From IMG/VR virus record IMGVR_UViG_3300007960_000188, positions 1 through 24,099 of that record: a stretch of DNA of 24,099 bases; one strand, 5' to 3'. The notes beneath the pieces were generated by a model. The model did not search any database. It was not told where the DNA came from and worked only from the letters and a program-made list of their open reading frames with translations. This document shows positions 15,157-22,412 of the stretch, one piece after another; positions within the stretch are counted from its first letter, which is position 1; each line of letters opens with the position of its first letter. The DNA is from a virus. The translations under genes were made by a program, and so were the position numbers.

Positions 15157-16368
15157 TTAAAATGCCTTCAAAATAATCATTTTGTCGTTGAAACGACCGT
15201 TTGGTTGCACTGCTACTGCTTTGATCTTGTCGAAATACTGTCGTGCCGCAGGCTTACTACCCATGACCTCTTTGATTTGTTCGCCCGGTTTTCTGAGTGT
15301 TTTGATCTGACTAGCAGACTTGTCAAAACCACACAGTGTGTTACCTTTGATAAACAGTTCTCCGCCTAGTGAGTCTGCAACATAGTGATGCAACTTACGC
15401 TTTGCCGTGTCATAGACCCAGGCTTCTTTTTTAAGATGCAAGTCTTTAGGATGAACACTTTCCAACTTTAAGTTGTTTGCTTCATCTTCAAATTTTCGCA
15501 TATATTTTAATTTAGAAACAAGTTTGTCAATTGATACTGGCTTACGTGCCCTTTTTGCCCTTGTTTTAATCTTTAGGACATTGTATGAATTGATTGCCCC
15601 GATCAACTTATCATAATAAGCAATCAAGTTTTTCATTTGTGTTTTAGTAAAATGAGAGTAACCTTCATTTAGTTGCTCATCTTTACCTGATAGAACTTCT
15701 ACGAATTCCGATTTCTCTTTTTCGTAATAGTTTACCAAAATACTTGTATGTTGTGGTAAGATATTTTGATCATTCAATAGCTTGATAACTTCAGATGAAT
15801 GATCTACCCCAGATTTGGCTTTGAGATTATAGATAAACTCATCAATCAGACCATCAATCTCTCCACCAACTTCATGTGTGCGCTCACGCATTATGTCTTG
15901 AACAGACTTGCGTTCTGGCTTCTTTTCTTTTTCTGTATCTAATGCTTCTTCATCTTTTTTATTTTCTTCATACCAGCGATTTACAGGGGTCATTACTTTA
16001 TCATTGATGAAGTTAATTTCTTTTTCTGAGAGGGGCCAGCCCCGATATTGAGCTAGCCGACACATTGCCCCTACGGTTTGAGTAATATGGGTATCAGGTA
16101 CTTTCGACAACAACTTTGCGTCTTCTACCCGATCATTAGCATGTAGCCATTGAGACACGTAGTTTTTCGTCATCTTTTGATCAAAGATTTTACTGTACCA
16201 GTTTAGTGCATTGCCCAATTTAGAGTTGCGGTTTTCGTCCGTAATAGTATCTTCACGGAAATCGGGTTCATCTCCGTACCATTGGATGTCTTCCATAGTA
16301 AGGTTCAACGCATCAGGATCACGCATACTCGCACGTTTACGACTGACTTTGACTTTGCGCTTTGCCAT
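15157..16368 (-). CDS. Conserved phage protein of unknown function (403 aa)
   Basis: Starts with a very basic segment (MAKRKVKVSRKRA) followed by MEDIQWYGDEPDF, then a helical region and a Glu/Lys-rich linker around residues 140-155. The C-terminal third contains KKEAWVYDTAKRKLHHYVADSLGGELFIKGNTLCGFDKSASQIKTLRKP, a layout I recall from uncharacterised proteins of marine T4-like phages. The basic start suggests nucleic-acid contact, but no known domain is visible. GGAG lies 6 bases before the ATG, and a sigma-70-like promoter (TTGCAA-17-TACAAT) rather than a late octamer lies upstream, hinting at early or middle expression. First gene of the operon with the SGNH-like and DUF6356-like genes. 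Confidence 0.72.
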   Translation of the reverse strand: MAKRKVKVSRKRASMRDPDALNLTMEDIQWYGDEPDFREDTITDENRNSKLGNALNWYSKIFDQKMTKNYVSQWLHANDRVEDAKLLSKVPDTHITQTVGAMCRLAQYRGWPLSEKEINFINDKVMTPVNRWYEENKKDEEALDTEKEKKPERKSVQDIMRERTHEVGGEIDGLIDEFIYNLKAKSGVDHSSEVIKLLNDQNILPQHTSILVNYYEKEKSEFVEVLSGKDEQLNEGYSHFTKTQMKNLIAYYDKLIGAINSYNVLKIKTRAKRARKPVSIDKLVSKLKYMRKFEDEANNLKLESVHPKDLHLKKEAWVYDTAKRKLHHYVADSLGGELFIKGNTLCGFDKSASQIKTLRKPGEQIKEVMGSKPAARQYFDKIKAVAVQPNGRFNDKMIILKAF

Positions 16369-16410
16369 TTTTTCTCCGAGTGATAGTAAGATAGAAACTA
16401 CTTATAGCGT

Positions 16411-16439
16411 ATTGTAAGCGATACGAAAAAAAATTGCAA
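16411..16439 (-). promoter_or_regulatory. Host sigma-70-type promoter TTGCAA-17-TACAAT
   Basis: On the minus strand, TTGCAA (16439-16434), 17 bases including a run of eight T, then TACAAT (16416-16411), 43 bases before the ATG at 16368. It faces away from the plus-strand late promoter at 16478. Confidence 0.62.
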
Positions 16440-16477
16440 GGCCTATTTTACCCAAATTAAAGCACGGGAAGCCCTAC

Positions 16478-16485
16478 GATAAATA
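16478..16485 (+). promoter_or_regulatory. T4-like late promoter octamer GATAAATA, five bases before gp14 ATG
   Basis: GATAAATA, then TATAT, then ATG at 16491. No Shine-Dalgarno can fit between them, so a leaderless start is predicted for the gp14 mRNA. Confidence 0.72.
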
Positions 16486-16490
16486 TATAT

Positions 16491-18230
16491 ATGCCAAGAC
16501 TATCATTATACAGACCCGAAAAGCAAAACGACTATCGTTTTTTGGACAGAACTATCTCTGAACAATTAACGGTAGGGGGCACCGACCTATATATCCACAA
16601 GTATCTGGGTCCCCAAGACAACGGGCCTTCAGCAGACTTTACTCAACCCCAATATGATAAGCTGGATCCATTAAATATCCAAGACTTGTTATTTCTGGAA
16701 AACAGAGATCGTAAGTATGCTAAGGATATCTATCGTTTAAGAGGTCATTATAATGTCCAAAACTTAGATTTCGATCTAAGTCAGTTTGGGTTATTCTTAA
16801 GTAATGATACTATCTTTGTCACTGTTCATTACAATGATATGATAGATGTTATAGGCAGAAAATTAATGGTTGGGGACGTTTTAGAACTACCTCACTTAAT
16901 GGACTACAACCCATTGAATGAAACGTTCCCTACAGCACTGAAACGCTTTTACCAGATCACAGATACGAACTATGCAAGTGAAGGTTTTAGCCAAACTTGG
17001 TTCCCGCATCTATGGCGCATCAAGTGCGAGCCTCTAGTTGATAGCCAAGAATTCAGTAACATTCTCAAAGAGCCAGTCAACAAAGACAACTATCTAGGTG
17101 ATTGGGACAAACTAAAAGTTTACCCACCGGGCTATGTAGTTTCATACGGTGATAAAAATTATATCTCATTACAAGAAGTACCCGCTGGTACAATACCAGG
17201 AGCAACAGATCCTGATCCATATTGGAAATTAGACACAACTGATTCACTAAAAGATATTCTAGGTCGTTACAATAAGAATTTAGAAATCAACGACAAGAAC
17301 TTAGAAGAAGCAAAACGCATTCTACCAAAAGCAGGTTACGACACAACAGATTTGTATGTTGTTCCTGGATATGGACTCTGGGAAGCCAATGGCGTTCTGT
17401 CTAATAAATTAAATCAACCTGCACCGCCTGTCGATATTCGTAGCTGGATGCCCGGCAACTCTGCTTTGACTAGTACTGGTCAAGTTATCACAATGCGTAG
17501 CAGTCAATACAAATATTCTTCTTCAGGTATCAAAGTATCTAAAGAAACAATGAATGCTATTCAACAGAGATTGGGCGGCAAGATTGATCTAGAAAATATT
17601 ATCGATAAGTTCGTACAAGCCAACTTACAGATATTAACTGAAGCACCTGAGATGATGAAGTCGGGATCAGGGGCATTAGAAGGTACAAAGATACTTTCTG
17701 TTCAAATTGCTGGTCCTGTTATAGGACCATACGGTACTGCTGATAACACTTATGCAACGGCAGACCAAGACCCAACTGCGGCAGGATTCACAGGTACAGA
17801 ACCCTATGGTCCTAACACAATGAACTATCGTGCAGACTGTGATCCTAGATTCCAGTATATTGCAAGATCAACACCAAGAGATTTCGGTTATACAACAGGG
17901 TACTTGACAGGCGAGGGGGCTGCACCAAACGGTTTACCAACTGGTGCAGGCTTAGCGTTCCCTCAAGACCCGCAAGTAGGCGACTACTTCTTACGTATAG
18001 ACTATACACCAAACGTCTTGTTCAGATGGGACGGGCAATTGTGGTTAAGAGTAGGTGAGAATGTCAGAACAGATACAGGTTACACTGCTGGAGATACATC
18101 ATTGCAATCAGGATTTATTAATAACCAAGATGAAATCTTTGTAAATAATGAAGGGACTGAAGTTCCGTCAGCACAACCTCTATCATCGATGTTGCAGTTG
18201 GCACCTGATCCTATTCCACCAGAAGAGTAA
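16491..18230 (+). CDS. 14: Neck protein (T4 gp14-like), extended, with carbohydrate-binding-like insert
   Basis: 579 residues against 256 in T4. gp14 caps the neck below gp13 and receives the tail. The core is in residues about 15-195: DRTISEQLTVGGTDLYIHKYLGP, a DLSQFGLFLSNDTIFVTVHYNDM block, GRKLMVGDVLELPHLMDY and ALKRFYQITDTNYASEGFSQTWFPHLWRIKCEPL. Residues 202-247 (DWDKLKVYPPGYVVSYGDKNYIS...PDPYWKLD) look like a chitin-binding (CBM5/12-type) module with spaced Trp/Tyr. Near the end, VGDYFLRIDYTPNVLFRWDGQLWLRVGENVRTD (497-528) is a module I recall from neck proteins of marine phages. The start is fixed by GATAAATA-N5-ATG; no Shine-Dalgarno is present. gp15 follows after 3 bases. Confidence 0.82.
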   Translation: MPRLSLYRPEKQNDYRFLDRTISEQLTVGGTDLYIHKYLGPQDNGPSADFTQPQYDKLDPLNIQDLLFLENRDRKYAKDIYRLRGHYNVQNLDFDLSQFGLFLSNDTIFVTVHYNDMIDVIGRKLMVGDVLELPHLMDYNPLNETFPTALKRFYQITDTNYASEGFSQTWFPHLWRIKCEPLVDSQEFSNILKEPVNKDNYLGDWDKLKVYPPGYVVSYGDKNYISLQEVPAGTIPGATDPDPYWKLDTTDSLKDILGRYNKNLEINDKNLEEAKRILPKAGYDTTDLYVVPGYGLWEANGVLSNKLNQPAPPVDIRSWMPGNSALTSTGQVITMRSSQYKYSSSGIKVSKETMNAIQQRLGGKIDLENIIDKFVQANLQILTEAPEMMKSGSGALEGTKILSVQIAGPVIGPYGTADNTYATADQDPTAAGFTGTEPYGPNTMNYRADCDPRFQYIARSTPRDFGYTTGYLTGEGAAPNGLPTGAGLAFPQDPQVGDYFLRIDYTPNVLFRWDGQLWLRVGENVRTDTGYTAGDTSLQSGFINNQDEIFVNNEGTEVPSAQPLSSMLQLAPDPIPPEE

Positions 18231-18233
18231 TTT

Positions 18234-19835
18234 ATGGCACAGTATTTTTACGACAATCAGATACGCAGATTCTTGTTACAGTTTGCAAAAATTTTCAGCA
18301 ATTGGTATGTTACCAAAGGTAACGATCCTAACGGCAACCCAATCTTAGTTAGAGTACCAATCATGTATGGTGATGCAAGTAGACAAGCATCTACTATCAT
18401 AGCCAACAACTCTGCTAGTAACATGCCTTCTGCTCCTCTGATAACTTATTTCATCAACGGTTTAGAATACGATCAGAGACGCACACAAGAGCCGTACTTC
18501 GTTGAAAAGCAAAACATTAGACAACGTACATACAATCCTGAAACACAGTCTTATGACACTACACAGGGGCAGGCCTTCACTGTTGAGAAGTTGATGCCAG
18601 TGCCTTATACATTGCGTATTCAAGTTGACTTCTGGACTACTAACTATCAGCAAAAGTTAGAGTTAGTAGAACAATTAGGTACGCTTTTCAACCCAAGTTT
18701 AGAGATTCAAAGCACTGATAACTTTATCGATTGGACTTCGTTGAGTGTCGTATATCAAGACGGTTTGACATTCTCGTCACGTAGTATTCCTCAGGGAACA
18801 GGCAACCCTATCGATGTGATGTCTTGGAAATTTTATATTCCTATCTGGTTGACTACATCAGCCAAACTAAGAAAATTTGGAGTCATTCACAAGATCATCA
18901 CTTCTATCTACGAAGGCAGAACTATCCAAGATATGCAAGATGATGATCTATTGCTTGGTACCCGTCAAAAGATTTCTCCATACGGGTACAAATTATTATT
19001 GATAGGAAACTCATTACAGTTATTACCACAGAAGGAACCTTTCTATCCTTCCAATAGTAGCTTAGATAGACCTACAAACCCCGACACTGACATTTTCTGG
19101 CCGTCTCTACTTAACTTATATGGAGCATATAAACCGGGATTGTCACAAATTTGGTTAGAAAATCCATATATGGATAATGAGATTGTAGGTACGATTGTAG
19201 TAGATCCTCTGGACGAAAGGTATCTAATTTATGATATCGATCCTGATACGTTACCCACTAATACACTAGAACCAGTAGATAGTGTAATCAATCCCCAATT
19301 GACAGGGCCAAACTCAGGATTGCCTGGCCCTACACCAAACAAACGTTATCTTCTAGTAGAAGACATCGGTACTGATACGTCATCATGGGGACTTATGTTA
19401 GGTAGTGTTTCTGGTATATCAGCTACCCCCGAGACGATGCCTATCACTGCTGGAGTACCTGGCGGCTATTACATGATTGCAAATCCCGGTAGCACTGACT
19501 TCACGGCATTAGGCGCCGGAGCAAATACAGCAGGTACTATCTTTACTTTAAATAATGTAGAACCTGCAGGTACCGGTACAGTATATAAGATTGAAGATGC
19601 GTCAGCTAATGATATCATTCAATATAACGCTGATATCGGAGCTTGGTTTATCGCATTTGATTCTAGCGAATATCCAGACGATGTACAATACGTATTGAAT
19701 TTGACTACTCAAATACAATACAGATGGGCTCCCACTCCCCAAGAACCCGGCAATGTGCAACCTGCACAAGAAGCACAGTGGATGAAGTCTTATGAAGGAT
19801 ATTATAACGAAGGTGATTACAGCATAGTTATTTAA
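18234..19835 (+). CDS. 15: Tail terminator / proximal sheath stabiliser (T4 gp15-like), extended
   Basis: 533 residues against 272 in T4. gp15 caps the finished tail and docks it to the neck. The N-terminal 300 residues carry the family pattern: FYDNQIRRFLLQFAKIFSNWYV, VRVPIMYGDASRQASTI, PLITYFINGLEYDQRRTQ, VPYTLRIQVDFWTTNYQQKLELVEQLGTLFNPSLEIQSTDN and MSWKFYIPIWLTTSAKLRKFGVIHKIITSIY. Later, YLLVEDIG (372-379) and ANDIIQYNADIGAWFIAFDS (458-477) look like one C-terminal domain split by an insert at about 400-455 (YYMIANPGSTDFTALGAGANTAGTIFTL), a phage structural module. Starts 3 bases after gp14 with only a weak purine-rich AGAAGAG upstream, so it is co-transcribed and probably translationally coupled. 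Confidence 0.85.
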   Translation: MAQYFYDNQIRRFLLQFAKIFSNWYVTKGNDPNGNPILVRVPIMYGDASRQASTIIANNSASNMPSAPLITYFINGLEYDQRRTQEPYFVEKQNIRQRTYNPETQSYDTTQGQAFTVEKLMPVPYTLRIQVDFWTTNYQQKLELVEQLGTLFNPSLEIQSTDNFIDWTSLSVVYQDGLTFSSRSIPQGTGNPIDVMSWKFYIPIWLTTSAKLRKFGVIHKIITSIYEGRTIQDMQDDDLLLGTRQKISPYGYKLLLIGNSLQLLPQKEPFYPSNSSLDRPTNPDTDIFWPSLLNLYGAYKPGLSQIWLENPYMDNEIVGTIVVDPLDERYLIYDIDPDTLPTNTLEPVDSVINPQLTGPNSGLPGPTPNKRYLLVEDIGTDTSSWGLMLGSVSGISATPETMPITAGVPGGYYMIANPGSTDFTALGAGANTAGTIFTLNNVEPAGTGTVYKIEDASANDIIQYNADIGAWFIAFDSSEYPDDVQYVLNLTTQIQYRWAPTPQEPGNVQPAQEAQWMKSYEGYYNEGDYSIVI

Positions 19836-19851
19836 GGGGTAGTTTATATCC

Positions 19852-19859
19852 GCTAAATA
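19852..19859 (+). promoter_or_regulatory. Late-promoter-like GCTAAATA, five bases before the Nudix ATG
   Basis: GCTAAATA, then ATTTT, then ATG at 19865 on the plus strand, within the 29-base gap after gp15. Same TAAATA-N5-ATG arrangement as at gp14. Confidence 0.5.
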
Positions 19860-19864
19860 ATTTT

Positions 19865-20275
19865 ATGATCATCCTCAATCAGTCCGCAGGGATATTCTTT
19901 TATAACAAGACCACAAAACGGTATCTTTATCTTCTTAGAAATGAGCCGAAGAACCCAACATGGTCTATCCCCGGTGGTAAGATAGAAAAGAATGAAACTC
20001 TTTTAGCTGGATTGAAACGAGAGTGTTTAGAAGAAATGAAACACTGGAGCGATGACTTTAAACTAATTCCTATACAAAAATTTGTCAATAAAACATTTGC
20101 ATATCATACTTTCTTTTGCATCGTAGAGGAAGAATTCATACCTCAATTAAATCATGAACATATAGGTTATGCTTGGGTTGGTAATCACATGTATCCAAAA
20201 CCCCTGCACCCCGGATTGTATTCTACAATCAATATAGAAACAGTCACAGAAAAAATGAGAGCCTTGACTGAATGA
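19865..20275 (+). CDS. Nudix hydrolase
   Basis: 136 residues, a typical single-domain Nudix length. The Nudix box reads GKIEKNETLLAGLKRECLEEM from about residue 39, with the G-x5-E-x7-RE-x2-EE order intact; the Gly normally found two residues after EE is Lys here. PTWSIPGG just before it is the usual lead-in. The enzyme would hydrolyse a nucleoside diphosphate linked to another moiety (candidate substrates: oxidised dNTPs, ADP-ribose, NDP-sugars, capped RNA), using metal bound by the box glutamates. No Shine-Dalgarno is visible; TAAATA lies five bases before the ATG. The next gene begins inside its stop (ATGA), so they are coupled. The NDP-sugar option would fit the glycan-related neighbours, but substrate cannot be read from sequence. 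Confidence 0.85.
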   Translation: MIILNQSAGIFFYNKTTKRYLYLLRNEPKNPTWSIPGGKIEKNETLLAGLKRECLEEMKHWSDDFKLIPIQKFVNKTFAYHTFFCIVEEEFIPQLNHEHIGYAWVGNHMYPKPLHPGLYSTINIETVTEKMRALTE

Positions 20276-20988
20276 CAAAGAAAATGATAGTGTGTGGAGA
20301 TAGCTACATGACTCCAGCGGTTGCTCATCCAAACACACATTTTGCTGAATTAACTGCTAAAGTATTAGACTATGAATTAATAGTATACTCCCGCGGAGGC
20401 ATGAGTAATCTAGGAATATGTCTTCAAATAGAAGAAGCTGTATCTAACAAACCTGATTTGATTTTATTTAACACTACTAGTTATGACAGAACTGAAATAC
20501 CTCTTAAACCGCCTTCAGAAGAATGTTATGATTATACTATGCAAGACATTATATACAGGGAAAGAAATTCATTTAGTACATATTCCGGAATAACAGGTAA
20601 GAAAGGACCTAACCTAATATCAGATAGCATGTACAGCATATTAACATATAATTTATACGATGATATTCCAGATATAGATTATAAAACAGAAGGAATAAAA
20701 AAATATTTTGAAACTATATATGATTTCGGCTGGGAGAGGATAAAGGATATGATGTGTCTTTATGCATCAATCCACAAATTACATGAATCTAAAATACCTT
20801 ACGTGTATAACTTCCCAGAAAACGAAATCTTAGAATATTGCCCTTTTATCGATGAGAAGTTTACGTTATTAGATAAGGCAAATGATTTGCCGGTAGGCGT
20901 CAAAGATCCGGGATATCATACTACTATAGAAAGTCAATATCTAATGAGTAGAATGTTAATAGATTATCTAGTCGAAAGATTCAAATAA
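20272..20988 (+). CDS. SGNH/GDSL hydrolase-like protein
   Basis: 238 residues. Block I is VCGDSYM (residues 7-13) with Ser11 as nucleophile, block II is YSRGGMSNLGI (conserved Gly), block III is a strand LILFNTTSYDR with the Asn, and block V is DPGYHTTIESQYLMSRMLIDYL near 212-233 with Asp212 and His216 as likely acid and base. All catalytic positions seem present, more complete than in the paralogue-like gene at 14409-15155. The family cleaves acyl esters, often O-acetyl groups on glycans. The ATG overlaps the Nudix stop. It is the last plus-strand gene; the junction hairpin after it has its U-run on the minus side, so the plus-strand stop signal is unclear. Confidence 0.72.
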   Translation: MTKKMIVCGDSYMTPAVAHPNTHFAELTAKVLDYELIVYSRGGMSNLGICLQIEEAVSNKPDLILFNTTSYDRTEIPLKPPSEECYDYTMQDIIYRERNSFSTYSGITGKKGPNLISDSMYSILTYNLYDDIPDIDYKTEGIKKYFETIYDFGWERIKDMMCLYASIHKLHESKIPYVYNFPENEILEYCPFIDEKFTLLDKANDLPVGVKDPGYHTTIESQYLMSRMLIDYLVERFK

Positions 20989-21013
20989 AAAGGAAGGGTC
21001 TTGCGACCCCTCC
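20985..21013 (-). terminator. Factor-independent terminator at the convergent junction
   Basis: Stem 20992-21000 with 21005-21013 (nine pairs with one A-C mismatch) and loop TTGC. On the minus strand it is followed by TTTTTATTTG, so it ends the transcript of the 109-aa and 307-aa genes. On the plus strand only ATAATCTAG follows, giving weak plus activity. Confidence 0.72.
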
Positions 21014-21034
21014 ATAATCTAGATTTCTCTAAAT

Positions 21035-21364
21035 TTAATGTACAAAAAATGCTTGAAAACCCGAGTAACCTAAGCTACCTAGAGCAATCCCAGCACCAAT
21101 AAGCATCCATCTCCACTTTTCTAATCCTGCAATTTTCTTAGCCATCTCATTATGTGAATCTAGATTTGACTTTTGAAAATCACGAATCATTTGTTGAGTA
21201 CTTTCTGTGTGCTTATCCATCTTATCTGACACATCTTTAACCTGTCCTTTCAATTCGATAATTTCTGTATCGAATTTTCTGTCTAGATTTTTAAATTCAA
21301 CTTGCAATACGGCAATTTCTGCATCATATTTTTGAAGTTGACGTTGTGCTTGAGACTGTGGCAT
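21035..21364 (-). CDS. Coiled-coil protein with C-terminal membrane segment (XhlA-like topology)
   Basis: 109 residues. Residues about 8-80 form a charged heptad-type coiled coil (EIAVLQVEFKNLDRKFDTEIIELKGQVKDVSDKMDKH...), followed by GLEKWRWMLIGAGIALGSLGYSGFQAFFV, one hydrophobic segment at about 86-107. This order of a long coiled coil, a Trp-containing junction and a terminal membrane helix resembles XhlA-type holin accessory proteins. It could equally be a membrane-anchored virion or entry factor. AGGGGGT lies just before the ATG. It follows the 307-aa gene by 13 bases and ends at a terminator. No endolysin is adjacent, which weakens a lysis role. Confidence 0.65.
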   Translation of the reverse strand: MPQSQAQRQLQKYDAEIAVLQVEFKNLDRKFDTEIIELKGQVKDVSDKMDKHTESTQQMIRDFQKSNLDSHNEMAKKIAGLEKWRWMLIGAGIALGSLGYSGFQAFFVH

Positions 21365-21377
21365 GACTTACCCCCTA

Positions 21378-22301
21378 TTAACTGCTTGCGATAGTTACGA
21401 CTGGGTAAGGAACACCATTTGCGGCATCTGCGGCTTCTGCTGAACCAAACGTTAAGAACGCGGGATCAGAACCAGCTAATGTACCGTCACCGAATAGTTC
21501 ACCGTTGTGATCACTAAAGCTGAAAGCACCTGTGTTAGCACTGTTAGCATAAGTTGCTTGTACGCTGAATGTATTTGGTAATAATGTAGTACCATAGTCT
21601 GCTGTAAATGCCTGAACTTCTAAGCCGGTTGTTGCACCGTGAATCAAGTATTTGGTTTTACCTTTTTGTCTTACGACATAACCAGCTTCTTCGTCACCAT
21701 AGACCCATTCAGATCCAGATACGTTTGCGCTAGCGTTTGCAAGAAATGTTGCGAATACTGCGTTAGCATTAGCGATATCATCGATAATACCTAAGAATGT
21801 GCCGTCTGCTGTAGTTACGACAGAACCATCTGAAAGAGTGTTTGCAAAGTCAGTGCCTACACCATCTAAGTTTGGACTATCATCTGCACATGATATTGTG
21901 CCGTCACCAGCAATACCGATCACAGCAGTGATCAATACTTGATTACCATAAATTGCTGTGTCTCCACCAACGATACCATAACCTGAAGCGTTTGAGTAAC
22001 CTGAGTCAACAACGTTGACTGAAAGTGCTACTGAACCACCTGAAGTAGTTGAAAGAGTTGGTGATACTTGTGGTTGAACTGAAGGATGATTTACTAGTGC
22101 TGAGAAAGTTGTTCCTGAAAGAATTTCTTTGACCCAGTAAGTAGTACCTGCTACTAAACCACCTACGTTTGATGCTACTACGAAACGCATGCCAGCACTG
22201 AAGTCAGCGGTGCTTGATACAGTGATGATGTTAGTAGTAGCGGCTGTTGCAGTCAATGTGACTACGGTTTGCGCTTTTGCGATTTTTAAAGGACGTCCCA
22301 T
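21378..22301 (-). CDS. Virion structural-type protein with beta-rich modules (307 aa)
   Basis: Begins GRPLKIAKAQ, an opening I associate with abundant structural proteins of marine phages. Residues about 20-70 (TNIITVSSTADFSAGMRFVVASNVGGLVAGTTYWVKEILSGTTFSALV) form a module often inserted in phage fibre and virion proteins. The middle has GYGIVGGDTAIYGNQVLITAVIG and a Gly/Asp/Thr-rich region. EAGYVVRQKGKTKYLIHG (about 207-224) is another conserved block, and the end reads NGVPYPVVTIAS. AGGAG lies 7 bases before the ATG after a structured leader of about 80 bases that starts near the GATAAATA at 22391-22384. Strong promoter and ribosome site suggest high late expression. Capsid decoration or appendage are both possible. 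Confidence 0.68.
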   Translation of the reverse strand: MGRPLKIAKAQTVVTLTATAATTNIITVSSTADFSAGMRFVVASNVGGLVAGTTYWVKEILSGTTFSALVNHPSVQPQVSPTLSTTSGGSVALSVNVVDSGYSNASGYGIVGGDTAIYGNQVLITAVIGIAGDGTISCADDSPNLDGVGTDFANTLSDGSVVTTADGTFLGIIDDIANANAVFATFLANASANVSGSEWVYGDEEAGYVVRQKGKTKYLIHGATTGLEVQAFTADYGTTLLPNTFSVQATYANSANTGAFSFSDHNGELFGDGTLAGSDPAFLTFGSAEAADAANGVPYPVVTIASS

Positions 22302-22317
22302 TTGTTTTCTCCTATTA

Positions 22318-22374
22318 AGTGCGGGTTCTATCCGCTACGCAGTGGGTAACTGCATAAACTCTCACCATGAGAGT
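22318..22374 (-). promoter_or_regulatory. Structured 5' leader with three successive small hairpins
   Basis: In the minus-strand transcript three stems follow each other: ACTCTCA with TGAGAGT (22374-22358), GCAGT with ACTGC, and GCGG with CCGC ending at 22321. They fill most of the space between the late promoter and the AGGAG site. A control or mRNA-stabilising role is inferred. Confidence 0.45.
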
Positions 22375-22383
22375 GTATGATTA

Positions 22384-22391
22384 TATTTATC
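22384..22391 (-). promoter_or_regulatory. T4-like late promoter octamer GATAAATA (307-aa gene)
   Basis: GATAAATA on the minus strand, 82 bases before the ATG at 22301, in the gap after the fibre gene stop. Confidence 0.68.
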
Positions 22392-22412
22392 TTTTTTACG
22401 TAAAAAGCAGGG

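Noticed and set aside
22391-22407. TTTTTACGTAAAAA inverted repeat as terminator of the right fibre gene
   Set aside because: The stem is almost all A-T and short, and no U-run follows on the minus strand.
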